The notes: generated by a model not told the origin, from the sequence alone. A stretch of DNA of 64,000 bases from Nematopogon swammerdamellus (GCA_946902875.1 OX336341.1:1488001-1552000), one strand, 5' to 3'; counted from the stretch's first letter, positions 32,985-43,683 are shown. Numbers and translations are program-made.

Positions 32985-33272
32985 CAGTCAGGCCTCACGC
33001 ACTCAATGTACTTGCGCGCGCTAACTACCTACCGCCCAGCGGGCCGCCAGCGGTCTAATTCAGTGAAAATTCGTCAGCCGCGCGAAGCATACCTACACGC
33101 TCGCCCACGCAACTGCGCGCAGCTAAAGCAATAATCACTTTACAATCGATCGTTTAGGTACATTTTCGCAAGCAGCGATTGGCGACGTGAAGCAGTAGGC
33201 TATTAAAACCCGAAGGTAGGAACATTTTCCATGGAGTGATTTATCTGTTACGGAGTAACTATTAAGTAATCT
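32985..33272 (+). mobile_element. Repeat family D, copy 2
   Basis: GTCAGGCCTCACGCACTCAA through TTAAGTAATCTGTG. It is preceded by TTTATTGCACACAATTGAAT, which follows the GAATA array. Confidence 0.78.
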
Positions 33273-33904
33273 GTGACACAGTGTTCTGTCAACGCACTCG
33301 CCCTCAGGATGGACTGCACGCGCCCCAGTCCGAAACGTCCGCCATGGTGAACGCGAATCCCAACCATGGTAAGCCAAACACCAACCATAGTAATAATTTC
33401 ATTTTCTTAATTCTAGACTATGGGCGGTGTTATTATGTGGTTAATCACTAAATACTTGTAAAAATATGTTTAAAAAAATACCCTGCGAAGTTTCTTGTCG
33501 GTTCTTTTTCGTGGGTGTAATCGAACCGGATAGAACAAATTGTGCCAAGTTCGAGCGCAGTTTAACTGCCATATGAATGATCATTAATAAACAATACAAT
33601 ACAATACAGTATCACAAAAGCTTAAGAAAATAAAGAGGAGAAGAGTAGATATAGAAAACACAACCACATATTGATAGATGTCCCGAGTGTACCGCTGGGC
33701 TTCGATGCATCGATGCAGTCAGGTTTTTACAACAATATTTTAGTCAATTTTCAAAACATAAAAAAATTAAAAAAAATAATCAAATAATAATTAAAAAAAA
33801 ACATACAATATAAAAAAAATCTAAAAATATCTAGTATGGGATAGGTATAAATCTAGGAATAACACACTTATCATTGAAATAAGATAGATAATGCACACAT
33901 ACAC
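33273..33904. other. Non-coding stretch with a retroelement tail
   Basis: TTCTTGTCGGTTCTTTTTCG at 33491 and (CAATA)n at 33592-33606 look like a non-LTR 3' end. The rest is AT-rich. Confidence 0.45.
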
Positions 33905-34230
33905 ATACACACACACTACACGCCGTATCCCGACAATCAGGGTAAGAAGAGTAATCGGTGTTGTGCTGCAAGTACTCACGTAAATTACAGCACAACACGG
34001 ACCACCACGTTTAGCAAAGTATTCGGACAAGATAACTATCAGGCAGCTAGTAAGGCACGAAGGCCCACCTGCTGCATGACTCGGTGGAAAGGCCGCGCCA
34101 AGGTGAGAGGTGGCTGACCTGTCGCCCTTATGCACGGCATCTTGTCGTTATCCCTTAGTCGCCTTTTACGACATGCACGGGGAGAGATGCAGTGGGGCTA
34201 TTCTTATAAAGTACCGGCCCCACACAGTAA
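33905..34230 (-). mobile_element. Repeat family C, near full length
   Basis: GTATCCCGACAATCAGGGTA at the left to GTACCGGCCCCACACAGTA at the right; includes CGCCTTTTACGACATGCACG. Confidence 0.82.
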
Positions 34231-34539
34231 TATACAATGATATCGAAATAAGATAAGTGTAAATAGTTGTGTTATGTAGATTCAATATTAATATTGAATG
34301 CATGCAAGCAATGTACCGTATAACACGTATAACATAGAAAAACCGCGTAAGCTTCGAAAAGTATTTGCAATTCGGTTTGTTTTCTTAGTAGTGGGCATTC
34401 AATAAATCTTTGGCATCGTTCCATGGGGTTGTTTGTCGTTTCGCACAGGGGGTGCGCGGGGGTGGGGTGACATCGGGGTACAGGCAGTTTCATAATACTA
34501 TTACAGCTTGGCTTGAAACTGTATAGAAATATAATTTTT
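34231..34539. other. Non-coding stretch, nothing recognised
   Basis: A G-rich patch (GGGGGTGCGCGGGGGTGGGG) lies at 34447-34468. Confidence 0.35.
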
Positions 34540-34955
34540 TTTGTTTTTTTTTTTATGTAATCCGGTATGGGTGGCTAAGTTGGAGGGGCCGAAGCGCATG
34601 CTCCGACCAGCCAATATCACCTCCGAGAAGGTAGGTGCCATACCGGAGACTTCCCTGGATTCCTGGCTATACTGGACTAGAGGAGAACACAACCGAGGCT
34701 GCTATGCGGCCATCTTACATCCAGTACGGTGGTACCAACCCAGTCGGCTACAATTTGAGCCTAACACCTAGTAAGGGGCAAGGGAAGGGACCTACAGTTT
34801 TACACCGGTTCCGAACGGCGAAAGCAGCAGGTGTAGGTATGCACGTAAATTTTTTCGTCAGAAAAAACTCATTGGTACACGCCGACCGGATTCGAATCTC
34901 GGACTTCTCGCATGAAAATCCGATGTCCAAACCACTCGGCTACCCGCCGCTTGGT
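34540..34955 (-). mobile_element. SINE family B, full-length
   Basis: T-run and ATGTAATCCGGTATGGGTGG at the left; tRNA-like head complement at 34880-34952. Confidence 0.9.
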
Positions 34956-35009
34956 TAGATAGTTAAATTGGTAACACAACTCGGACACGACTAAGATTTA
35001 TTTTTTTAT

Positions 35010-35150
35010 CTAGCCAATTTAAACACACATCACATCCGCCATAATAACACATATTCTGCGAAAATTTCAACTGGCTACCTATTACGGTTCAAAAGATACT
35101 CGGACGAATGAACAGAAAGATAGACAAACAGACGACGACGTAGGCTTAGG
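35010..35150 (+). mobile_element. Family G fragment
   Basis: TCCGCCATAATAACACATAT, CTGCGAAAATTTCAACTGGC and GACGTAGGCTTAG; it breaks at the start of the non-LTR element. Confidence 0.7.
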
Positions 35151-35151
35151 A

Positions 35152-36872
35152 AATGAAATACTCAACACTACCAAAATTGTTCATCAAAATATACGTAATA
35201 TAAGAGAGAAATGTTTAGACATATCATTAGCTGTAGAACAATATGACATAGATATACTTTGTGTAACCGAAACATGGCTTAAAACAGACGAAAACATTGT
35301 ATTTGAAGGTATGGAATTAAAAAGTAACTACTGCAGAAATGTCTCTATTCGGGGCGGAGCTCTGATCATGGCAAGGGACAATCACGAGGCCAGGAATAGA
35401 GCTGACATCTCGAGCTTTTTGATCGAAAAACACTTTGAAGTAGCATGTATTGAAACTTTAACGTATTGAACTAGATGCAAAATTACAGTGGGACAATCAT
35501 ATTGATTATATTGCTCCGAAACTACGCTCCTCTGTTTATGCTATTCGTCCAATAAGAAATGTATGTGGCCTTAAGGCAGCCAAAACAGTTTACTTTGCTT
35601 ATTTCCAAAGCATAATGAATGAGCTACGGCCTGAAATTCTGGGGTAATGCAGCCAATAATAAAATAATTTTTATTTTGCAAAGGAGAGCTCTTCGTACGA
35701 TGCTAAAATTGAAATCACCCACCTCTTGTCGCAACAAATTTAAAGAAAATAAAATTCTAACTATGCCTAGTCTTTATATCCTCAAAAATCTGTTATTTAT
35801 GCCCGTAAGAACATGGCTAAGACACCTCTCAACTCTAACAATCATAGCTACAATACTAGAAATAAGGACAAAATTGCAAGCGTGCCGTGTAGATTGGCTA
35901 AAAAAACCAAAAGTTTTATATGCAATAGTGTCAAATTGTATAATGCTCTTCCGAATAACATAAAGGTTCTCCCAGATAAAGCCTTCAAAGCAAAACTAAA
36001 GAAGTACCTAATAGATAAAGAGTGCTACTCAATTGACGAGTTCTATGTTGACGATCTGTAGTTAAGTAAGTAGTTACTCGTACTATCTGTGATATATTGT
36101 AGTGTATACAATTTTAATCTTTTATATTCTTTTTTAAGTTTTATTTGTTTGACTAATTTGACAATTCTTTTGATGCTAGATGATTGTTTTAATTTTGTGT
36201 GTTTTTTATTATTAACTGATTTAATAATTTAAATTAGTTAAATTTAATATACCTATATCTTATTTTAATCGATTGACTAAGTAATTTGACAATTCTATTG
36301 ATGCTACCTATTTAAATTTTTTTATATTGACATAATTGTATTTTTAACCTTTGACAATTCTATTGATGCGAAGTATTTTTTAATGTTTTATTTTAATTTT
36401 GATCTAGTTTTAATTGCGACTAAGGGATTTGACTCCCTTCTTATATTACTAGGTGGTAGGGTTTAACCCGCCCGGTTTGGTACCACCGCACTGAATGAAA
36501 GGTCGGTCGAAACGGCTATGTAAATAGTTTGTGTTTTCCGTCCGTGTAGCCGGCACGACCGAAGTGAAGCACTGACGTGGCACCAAGTTCATCCGGTGTT
36601 ATGGGCTGACATCATGGATGTTGTAGGTGATTTAGCCAACCGTGTCAATTTCCATAAAAAAAATGCCTTTTCATGCACAAAACTTTTTTTTTTCTCTGTT
36701 TTTTTATAATTTTTTTAGATGTGTATGTTATTGCTTAGGCTAAAATTTTATTATTAGTCCCTTGCCATGGCTAGACATAGAAAGTTACAATTGTAAATTT
36801 GTTTAACTAAAATGCGACGAACTCATGTGTACCGATGGTACCTAAGACGGAAATGAATAAATGAAATGAAAT
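35152..36872 (+). mobile_element. Non-LTR retrotransposon (Jockey/CR1-like) with internal deletion and nested SINE
   Basis: The first frame reads KIVHQNIRNIREKCLDISLA, then DIDILCVTETWLKTD, the start of an apurinic-type endonuclease domain (the Q/L-N-I-R and TETWL motifs). At about 35460 it jumps to the C-terminal part of the reverse transcriptase ORF: DAKLQWDNHIDYIAPKLRSS, SYGLKFWGNA, RRALRTMLKLKSP, HSYNTRNKDKI, SVKLYNALPNNIKVLP, ending at TAG 36059-36061. The whole catalytic polymerase region is missing. There are at least two frameshifts (an ATGA duplication at about 35617; another near 35800). The 3' region has three copies of TTTGACAATTCTATTGATGC, is interrupted by the SINE at 36415-36664, and ends in a GAATAAATGAAATGAAATA tail. 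Non-autonomous and dead. Confidence 0.8.
36415..36664 (+). mobile_element. SINE C/A chimera, 5'-truncated
   Basis: Begins GCGACTAAGGGATTTGACTC (the last part of the C head) and runs straight into CTTCTTATATTACTAGGTGG and the family A body, ending in an A-run. Lies in the non-LTR 3' region. Confidence 0.85.
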
Positions 36873-37913
36873 AGGTTTCTGTATGGATACGGAACCCTAA
36901 AAACGAGCAAGGTAACTCTCCCGTATTCAATATATATTTTTTAAGTATCTACTGTTACAAATTACAATCATAAGATTGAGGCAATGATGTTTTAAAGGTA
37001 TAGATTCAGCGTTCTATACAATATTGGTGGAGCATTTGATTCAATAGAAAACATTGCCATCTAGCGGTAAACTAAAGCAACGCTTTGTGAAGTAGTACCT
37101 ATGCTGGGTAAGGACCGCGCTGTTGAAGTGAAGGATAACTAGAGTATTACGAACGAACGTTCGGCGAACGGTCGTCGGCCCGTTCGGCGATTTGTAATTA
37201 TTTTGGAAATTACGTGATATACGTGCACTTATTTGTGATATGTGACGCCCCGTCATCCTTGTTTCTCTTCCCGGTACGATGTTTACAGTGTCGCAAGGGA
37301 CACGTGGGCATTATATTTGTATAAAACAACGATCGACGCGCCTGCGCGTCGAGCGTGCGAGCGTGCGACTGACAGACCGTCAAATCGAGATCCACCGTTT
37401 GGCTTATGTCAGTAGGAACCGATCGAGCGTATTTGATGTGAAGTCTATTAGTATATAAGTCAATGGATTGAGGAGAGTGTGTGGGTTGTGATCTTCGGAG
37501 GAATATTCTAGCTTATTCAAAGTAACGAGTAGCTGGGTCGGTAGTAATTTGACTTTTGTGAAGACGAACCCACGCGAAAGCTAAATAAATGCGTGATCAG
37601 GAACGTGCTAGACTTTCTTGGGTAAATTCTAGCACAATATTATTATCTTTTAGTGGTTCTCTGTCATTTCCTCTTAAATTTTGCTTTCGTGGAAATAAAA
37701 GTCCAATACTTTGTCATTTATATTGCATACATTTTACGGTTTTGCCAACATTAGGTCGGCGGCGTGCACTCCATTTGCAGGAGAGAGAATATAAGCAAGT
37801 GAACAAGTGGGACAGAGATATCTACGTCTATATTATGAATTAATTATTATTATTATTTTTTAAATTTGAACTGTTTATTTCAGTATTAAAAATATATAAT
37901 TACAAGCATATAA
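36873..37913. other. Unassigned stretch
   Basis: CG-rich inverted bits (CGAACGAACGTTCG at 37150; GACGCGCCTGCGCGTC at 37335) lie in otherwise plain DNA. The + frame 37589-37843 shows no family features. Confidence 0.3.
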
Positions 37914-38117
37914 CTAAATTATGAAAAAACTATAAAAAGAAATAATCTTCCAAAAAGGGGACTGTGGAAAAGTCCCCATGATGGAAGCCGCATTCCCTCT
38001 CTGTACTGCTAGGCTGATTTTCTGCCTAAAGAAACTGGCCGCACGTTTGTCACCAGACGCCTCGATTAGTAATTTACCCAATTGTTTTCGGAAATGTTTT
38101 GCGTCTCTAAAAGTCAT
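37914..38117 (-). mobile_element. Retroelement C-terminal fragment (VQRGNAASIMGTF type)
   Basis: The - strand frame reads KHFRKQLGKLLIEASGDKRA, then FRQKISLAVQRGNAASIMGT and FP. This matches the C-terminus of uncharacterised proteins that in my recollection accompany reverse-transcriptase ORFs in arthropods. 5'-truncated. Confidence 0.65.
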
Positions 38118-38500
38118 TAAATATTTTTATTCACACCAATATTTGGTTTTGGTCTTTGTATATATTTTGTTGTACACAATAAATTAAAAAAAATACACTT
38201 AATATTCACATTACATTTCGAATTCTATATTGGTTGGATGACACTTGTGTTCGTCTTTAGGTCACACGCAGATATCTCCGGATCTGCTGAACCGATTTTG
38301 ATTAAACTGATGCCAAAATACGCATAATTTTTGCCCGCGGACAGAACAAAGATACACATAAACAGATAAACCGCCTGAAAGGGCCGGCATGGCTAAAAAT
38401 TCACCCTGTATATTGTTGTAAACAAGCACAGCTCGGAGCCGGTACCAAGGAAGGATGAATAGTAAGTAAAGGATTCAGATGAACTCACGCAAATGTCCGA
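38118..38500. other. Non-coding stretch with Helitron-like remnant
   Basis: CGGATCTGCTGAACCGATTT and TTTTTGCCCGCGGACAGA around 38278-38345 resemble a decayed Helitron-like element. A GGCCGGCATGGC motif lies at 38380. Confidence 0.4.
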
Positions 38501-38587
38501 GCTAAGTGTGCGGACAAGTTTATGCAGTTGAGCCCGCCGCCCGGGCGGGGGCGGGGGCGGCGCGGCGACGCGGCGGCGCGTCGCTGG

Positions 38588-38596
38588 TATATAAGG
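38588..38596 (+). promoter_or_regulatory. TATA box (TATATAAGG)
   Basis: A canonical TATATAAGG embedded in a GC-rich island (38520-38680). An initiator-like CAGACAGTCGC follows about 30-33 bp downstream (38616-38626), giving a focused core-promoter layout on the + strand. Confidence 0.6.
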
Positions 38597-38619
38597 CGGG
38601 CGGACCCTCGGGCGGCAGA

Positions 38620-38747
38620 CAGTCGCGCCTCGCCGAGCCGCCCTACACCCACTCGCCTCCGCCGGAGCCTGCACGCACGAAGATGAAAACTTTTTACGCG
38701 ACGCCGGGCAAGACGGGACCGAGTGACTACGGATGAATTTAATTTCC
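38620..38747 (+). CDS. Probable first exon with short leader ORF and overlapping second ATG
   Basis: Exon predicted from the start near 38620 to the donor TTCC|GTGAGTAC at 38747/38748. ATG 38683 opens a 17-codon ORF (MKTFYATPGKTGPSDYG) that ends TGA at 38734-38736. A second ATG at 38733-38735 overlaps that stop as ATGA and reads MNLIS to the donor in phase 0. The overlap is the layout used for termination-reinitiation. Either the 17-codon ORF is an upstream ORF regulating MNLIS, or both are leader and the main start lies in a later exon. No downstream coding exon of a known family was found in the window. Gene identity unknown. Confidence 0.4.
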
Positions 38748-38807
38748 GTGAGTACGGCTTTCGAAAATATTTACGGTTACGCTTAAAGAAGTGCTTATGG
38801 TTACGCG

Positions 38808-39130
38808 TATGTACCGTGTGGGGCCGGTACTTTAAAAAATAGCCCCACTGCATCTCTCCCCGTTCATGTCGTAAAAGGCGACTAAGGGATATGACTCCCT
38901 TCTTATATTACTAGGTGGTAGGGTTTAACCCGCCCGGGTTGGTAACACCGCACTGAATGAAAGGTCGGTCGAAACGGCTATGTAAATAGTTTGTGTTTTC
39001 CGTCCAGTTCAGTGTAGCCGGCACGACCTAAGGGAGGCACTGACGTGGCACCAAGTTCACCCGGTGTTATGGGCTGGACATCACGGATGTTGTAGGTGAT
39101 GTAGCCAACCGTGTCAGTTACCATAAAAAA
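38808..39130 (+). mobile_element. SINE C/A chimera, with C head
   Basis: GTGTGGGGCCGGTACTTTAA through GTCGTAAAAGGCGACTAAGG, then the junction GGGATATGACTCCCTTCTTA into the family A body. The tail ends in an A-rich run. Starts 60 bp after the candidate first exon. Confidence 0.88.
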
Positions 39131-39239
39131 TAAAAAGAAGTGCTTAGTAACACTAGACTGACTGAATAGCAAACTTGTGCCCTTGCTTCGCTCGTGTGGA
39201 GGGAGGTTTCAAAATAATAGCCTGTTCACTAAGTCGACA

Positions 39240-39412
39240 TCTCGAGAGACAGTTTGGCGCGGGCATCTCGACTTCGGACTATTGTTATCAAGGTCCGTGG
39301 TTCGAATCTGGCTGACGTACACCGATATGTTTTTTTTTCTAACTTAAAAATATACGTGCATACCTACACCTGCTACTTCACCGTTCGGTATCGGTGTATA
39401 ACTATCCCGACC
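39240..39412 (+). mobile_element. tRNA-headed SINE (family B related), internally decayed
   Basis: B box GGTTCGAATCTGGC at about 39300, then ACGTGCATACCTACACCTGC and CGGTGTATAACTATCCCG, which match the family B core. Confidence 0.6.
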
Positions 39413-39450
39413 TGACTCTGGACCGATTCTGTCGTCCCAACAAGAAGTCA

Positions 39451-39818
39451 GCCTATGTAGCTCAGTGGTGCGGTCGGTCGACTGTTGTTATGCAACCCTG
39501 AACGCGGTCAGAACTTAGATTGGTTGCCGGTCGACCGTTGGAGGCTGACCGTGGTTCGGATTCCACGTAAAACTGTAGGTCCCTTCCTTTCTTACCGTAC
39601 TAGGTGGTAGGTTTTATCCCGCCCGAGTTGGTACCACCGCACTGAATAAAACGTCGTTCGAAACGGCTATGTAAATAGTTCGTATTTTTCGTCCAGTTCA
39701 GTGAAACCGACTTGAAATGAAGGGAAGCACTGACATGGCACCTAGTTCACCCCGTGTCATGGGCTGACATGGGTGTTGTAGGTGATGTAGCAAACCGTGT
39801 CCTTTTCCGTAAAAATAA
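39451..39818 (+). mobile_element. SINE family A, full-length
   Basis: A box TGTAGCTCAGTGGTGC, a decayed 5S-like block (GAACGCGGTCAGAACTTAGA) and B box GTGGTTCGGATTCC. Confidence 0.85.
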
Positions 39819-39946
39819 ATATATATATACATATATGTATTATTTATATATATTTCTTATGTATGTAAGTATGAGGGATGATTTTACTTATGAACACGCC
39901 ATACAAAAACATAAGATGCTTCTTATGTTTTTTTTTATTATTTTCA

Positions 39947-40033
39947 GGGCTTTTAACAATGATTAGTTAATATCAGGCCCATAGTACTAATTTTCCCTAT
40001 CACTTAGGGCCCAGAGTCCCTAAGGGATAGAGA
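39947..40033 (+). repeat. Repeat family J, copy 2
   Basis: GGGCTTTTAACAATGATTAG through AGAGTCCCTAAGGGATAGAG, close to 22054-22137. Confidence 0.7.
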
Positions 40034-40549
40034 ACGCTTTGGTTGAAAAAGAAAGTAACTAATTTCCAACTACTTTTTATACAAAGTGGAAAAATAATAG
40101 TTTAAAACAGAAAATAGAATTGTTAATTTTGCCATATTTTCTCTTACATGATAATTGTTCTTTATTGTTTATTTTTTATTTAGCATCTCTTGGCAGTAAA
40201 CTGCGCTCGTATTTGTCATATTTACATTGTAACATTCCGCCAGTTCGATTATATATAACTGACAAGAAACTCCACTGGAATATTTTTTTTGCAATATGTA
40301 CTTAGTCTACTTTACAAAAATGTTTATAAAATAAAAACAAAAATATTAATACGAGAAAATCGGAGGCAGCCATAGAGAAATAATATACGTCTATGGAGGC
40401 AGCTCAGCTTAAGATGAGACGGAAGTTAAGTTTCTCCATACAAAATCGTCTTTCGGAATTTATGCTTTCTACCCCCCTAAACCTTATCCGACTTAAATGG
40501 TCATTGGGCGGCGTCGTTAATTTGTTTGTTGCTATGAATCTAAAGGTTT
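40034..40549. other. Non-coding stretch, nothing recognised
   Basis: A 107-codon frame starting 40393 runs into a SINE and is not considered coding. Confidence 0.35.
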
Positions 40550-40715
40550 TTTTTTTATGGAAACTGACACGGTTGGCCACATCACCTACAACATCCGTGA
40601 TGTCAGCCCATAACGCCTTGGTGAACCAGGTGCCATGTCAGTGCTGCCCTTCGGTCGTGCCGGTTACACTGAACTGGACGGAAAACATGATCTATTATAT
40701 TTACACAGCCGTGTA
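40550..40715 (-). mobile_element. SINE family A, 3' half
   Basis: TTATGGAAACTGACACGGTT through ACTGAACTGGACGGAAAACA. Faces the next copy head to head. Confidence 0.8.
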
Positions 40716-40725
40716 AGGTACGTGT

Positions 40726-41023
40726 AAGGATCTCTCCCCGTGTGTGTCGTAAAAGGCGACTAAGGGATATGACTCCCTTCTTATATTACTAGGTGGTAGG
40801 GTTTAACCCGCCCGGGCTGGTACCACCGCACTGAATGAAAGGTCGGTCGAAACGGCTATGTAAATAGTTTGTCTCGAAACGGCTATGTAAATAGTCAGTT
40901 CAGTGTAGCCGGCACGACCGAAGGGAAGCACTGACGTCGCACCAAGTTCACCCGGTGTTATGGGCTGATATCACGGATGTTGTAGGTGATGTAGCCAACC
41001 GTGTCAGTTTCCATAAAAAAAAG
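40726..41023 (+). mobile_element. SINE C/A chimera
   Basis: Starts in the C head at GGATCTCTCCCCGTGTGTGT, junction at GATATGACTCCCTTCTTATA, with a small internal duplication of GAAACGGCTATGTAAATAGT near 40850-40892. Confidence 0.85.
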
Positions 41024-41051
41024 GTAAGAGGTTTTACCCAATTTTTACAAG

Positions 41052-41202
41052 GAAGGGAAATGCTCAAAGCCGATTGTTTCCAGGTTTTCCCCACGAATGA
41101 ATGAGTCACACGGCCGCCGCTCGGCGCCGCGCCGCTCGCTCCGAAATAAAATTATGGGCTCCCGCTGCAATAATGAAAATTCCCCGAAATTCACGATCAA
41201 AG
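41052..41202 (+). CDS. Possible internal exon, unknown protein
   Basis: Acceptor-like TTTTTACAAG ends at 41051 and a strong donor CAAAG|GTAAGT lies at 41202/41203. Between them one frame is open: EGKCSKPIVSRFSPRMNESH, then an Arg-rich part and NNENSPKFTIK, leaving phase 1. The acceptor tract is weak and the GC-rich centre biases against stops. It could be a second exon of the 38.6-kb transcript (phase 0 in), or chance. Confidence 0.22.
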
Positions 41203-41521
41203 GTAAGTCTTTAGGACAATCTTGAGATTTTAATTTGAAATTCAATTTGTAATTAGTACGATCTTAAGTGAGCGTTTCTGCTGCTTGGGCGGATCGCGGA
41301 CAAAGATATTTGCAGAGATACTGAAAACAGGAAGACGGGAAATTAATCGTACATTTATTTCCTCAAAACAATATCCCAACTAAACTTTAAAATACCCTGA
41401 TCCAACATTTGTGTTTGCTTCGAGTGCGGCAAACAATACAAAACCAAAATTATGTGCTAAGCCAGTGAATCGATTTTGAATCGATCGTTTTCGGTTGCGA
41501 AGCTTTTTAAAATCTATTTTT
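41203..41521. other. Non-coding stretch, nothing recognised
   Basis: A small inverted repeat TCGATTTTGAATCGA lies at 41470. Confidence 0.35.
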
Positions 41522-41936
41522 AACCCCCGACGAAAAAATAGAGATGTTTAACGTGTGTGTGTGTGTGAGGGTGTGTGTGTGTATGGGTGTGTCTGCTGTG
41601 GCATCCTATAGCTCCCAAACGGATGTACCGATTTTGATGCGGTTTTTGTTATGAGAAAATTGGTTTAATCAGGATGGTTCTTAGCTATGTTTGCAATAAA
41701 GTAATTGAGTAATAAAACAAATTTCTTAAAAAGTGAACCGATTTGCATGCAATTTTTTTTTAAAAAGCTTGAAATAAAAGTTAAATTACAAATTTAAAAA
41801 ACCGTCAGGGTTAACAAAATAGTCGTAAATAAAATATAAAAACTCAGAGCTGCGCGGGAATTTACTTAGCGATCCGCCGAATCCTTTATGTAAATAAACG
41901 GAAATTATTTTTTTACTTTTTAACGTTCGGGGGTTT
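41522..41936. mobile_element. TIR element with AACCCCCGACG ends
   Basis: Left AACCCCCGACG, right CGTTCGGGGGTTTTT. A GTGTGTGTG run at 41555-41590 and ATCCTATAGCTCCCAAACGG follow the left end. Confidence 0.6.
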
Positions 41937-42261
41937 TTCAAATTTGTAATTTAACTTTTTTGATGTAGTTTTCATACTATAATTAGCTAAATACAATTAG
42001 AGAAACAGCATTAACGCGAGGGAAGTCACTTGTTTAATCCTGCGTAATAAATTTGGAAACTTATTAGTGGGTATGCGCATGTAACCATGCAACCTTGAGT
42101 CGACTCTCTCCGTCCGGGTTGCTCAATTAAATCGTTTAATTTCCGGGAAACCCAAGAATGACTCGCCTCAACCGTACCTGGTACGAGCCCCTCTCGCTCT
42201 ACGGTTCTCGAGAAACCGGGGCTCTATTACGTATCTGCGCGTGACTTGTTTTACACGCGAT

Positions 42262-42475
42262 TTTTTTTTTTAAGGAAACTGACACGGTTGGCTACATGAC
42301 CTACAACATCCGTGATGTAAGCCCATAACACCGGGTGAACTTGGTGCCACGTCAGTGATTCCCTTCCGTCGTGCCGGCTACACTGAACTGGACGGAAAAC
42401 ACAAACATTTACATAGCCGTTTCGTTCGACTTTTCATTCAGTGCGGTGGTACAAACCCGGCCGGGTTAAACCCAT
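42262..42475 (-). mobile_element. SINE family A, 3' part
   Basis: T-run, GGAAACTGACACGGTTGGCT, body to CGGGTTAAACCC. Confidence 0.82.
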
Positions 42476-42571
42476 GACCATCGCTTACAGATTTATTATT
42501 AGTATTGATATTGATTGATGATAAGATATTTGATAATCAATATGAAAACCAGAAACTATTTAAAAAAATAT

Positions 42572-42708
42572 AAAAACCGCCTTCAAAAATTTATGAAGTA
42601 AAAAAAAATCGAACCCAGGCTGTCGGTTATTTTTGCTTGCTTTAGCGCCGCCTTCAACTCTAGGGTTCGATTTTTTTTATTTCATACATTTTTGAAGGCG
42701 GTTTTTTT
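42572..42708. mobile_element. Palindromic MITE family L, copy 2
   Basis: TAAAAACCGCCTTCAAAAAT / ATTTTTGAAGGCGGTTTTT, AATCGAACCC in inverted copies. Confidence 0.85.
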
Positions 42709-42734
42709 AAATAGTTTTTTATTTCACAGTTTTT

Positions 42735-42952
42735 TAACCGACTTCAAAAAAAGGAGGAGGTTCTCAATTCGACTGTATTTTTTAATTTTTTTTTTGTTTG
42801 TTGCCTCATTATCCCACACGGGAAGCACCAGCTGTCAAATAAAAAAAGAATCATCAAAATCGGTTCACCCAGTCGAAAGTTCTGAGGTAACAAACATAAA
42901 AAAATATATATACAGTCGAATTGAGAACCTCCTTCTTTTTTTAAGTCGGTTA
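42735..42952. mobile_element. MITE family M, complete
   Basis: TIRs TAACCGACTTCAAAAAAAGG / CCTTCTTTTTTTAAGTCGGTTA, about 45 bp with GAGGTTCTCAATTCGACTGT inside. Flanked by T/A runs. Confidence 0.87.
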
Positions 42953-43209
42953 AAAATAGATCTCAATGTAGGTGGGCTTAATATTTACCGTGGGTAGGTC
43001 CTCAGAGACGTACATATTAGCTAAATATCTTCAAAGCTTTTCTGAATAAGAGATAAACATAGCATATCAAATTTCTATTCATAGATACATAATACAAGTT
43101 TTTTTTTTATGGAAAGCGCCGTCACACCGACGAGTAGGTAGGTATGTAACGATGTTCATGAATATTTTGTGATGCGCGGGGATTGCGACATGGAGTAAAT
43201 TCCGTACTT

Positions 43210-43402
43210 TGTTTTATGAAATACTGAGTTTGTAGACTGACTATTTATGATACTAAAACTAAATTGACGCGTTTTAGAAATCTTTTCTGTATGCACGTAA
43301 ATTTTTTCGTCAGAAAAAACTCATTGGTACACGCCGACCGGATTCGAACCGAGGACCTCTCGCATGAAAAGCCGATGCCCAAACCACTCGGCCACCCGCC
43401 GG
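43210..43402 (-). mobile_element. Helitron-like scrap joined to SINE B tRNA-like head
   Basis: 43210-43288 matches the middle of Helitron family P (read +). 43289-43402 is the complement of the family B head with GGATTCGAACC and CCACTCGGCCACCCGCC. No SINE body. Confidence 0.7.
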
Positions 43403-43461
43403 TTATATAATAAAAATAATATGACCCCGATATTGTCTCACATTTGTTTTTGCTGAATACT

Positions 43462-43683
43462 TGCGGCGCACACCTAGCCAACTTAAAGGAATCGCCGCTG
43501 GTGAAACGGGCTCCCAGGGAATATCTTTTTCCCACTCCTACAATCCACGCATCTTCAAATCGTGGGTTAATAGCCTTCCCCCAGCGACATTTAGTCCGTC
43601 TCCAAGCCGGACTGGTACCTCCTCGGCGGCGCGGTTAAATGGCTGCGCATGAGTCTTCGACCTCGGGCAGATCCACCCAGTTC
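43462..43683 (+). mobile_element. Non-LTR family E, C-terminal coding remnant
   Basis: The + frame has FSHSYNPRIFKSWVNSLPPA, relative of the - strand copy at 27389. Confidence 0.7.

Noticed and set aside
32419..32998. Two long open frames of repeated Phe-Tyr-Ser-Ile-Leu
   Set aside because: They are the direct reading of the GAATA array on the - strand.
36158..36375. Three TTTGACAATTCTATTGATGC repeats as a regulatory array
   Set aside because: They belong to the 3' region of the non-LTR element; noted there instead.
43337..43402. A functional Ser/Leu tRNA gene on the - strand
   Set aside because: Identical in type to the heads of dispersed family B SINEs; it is followed by SINE sequence, not a terminator.
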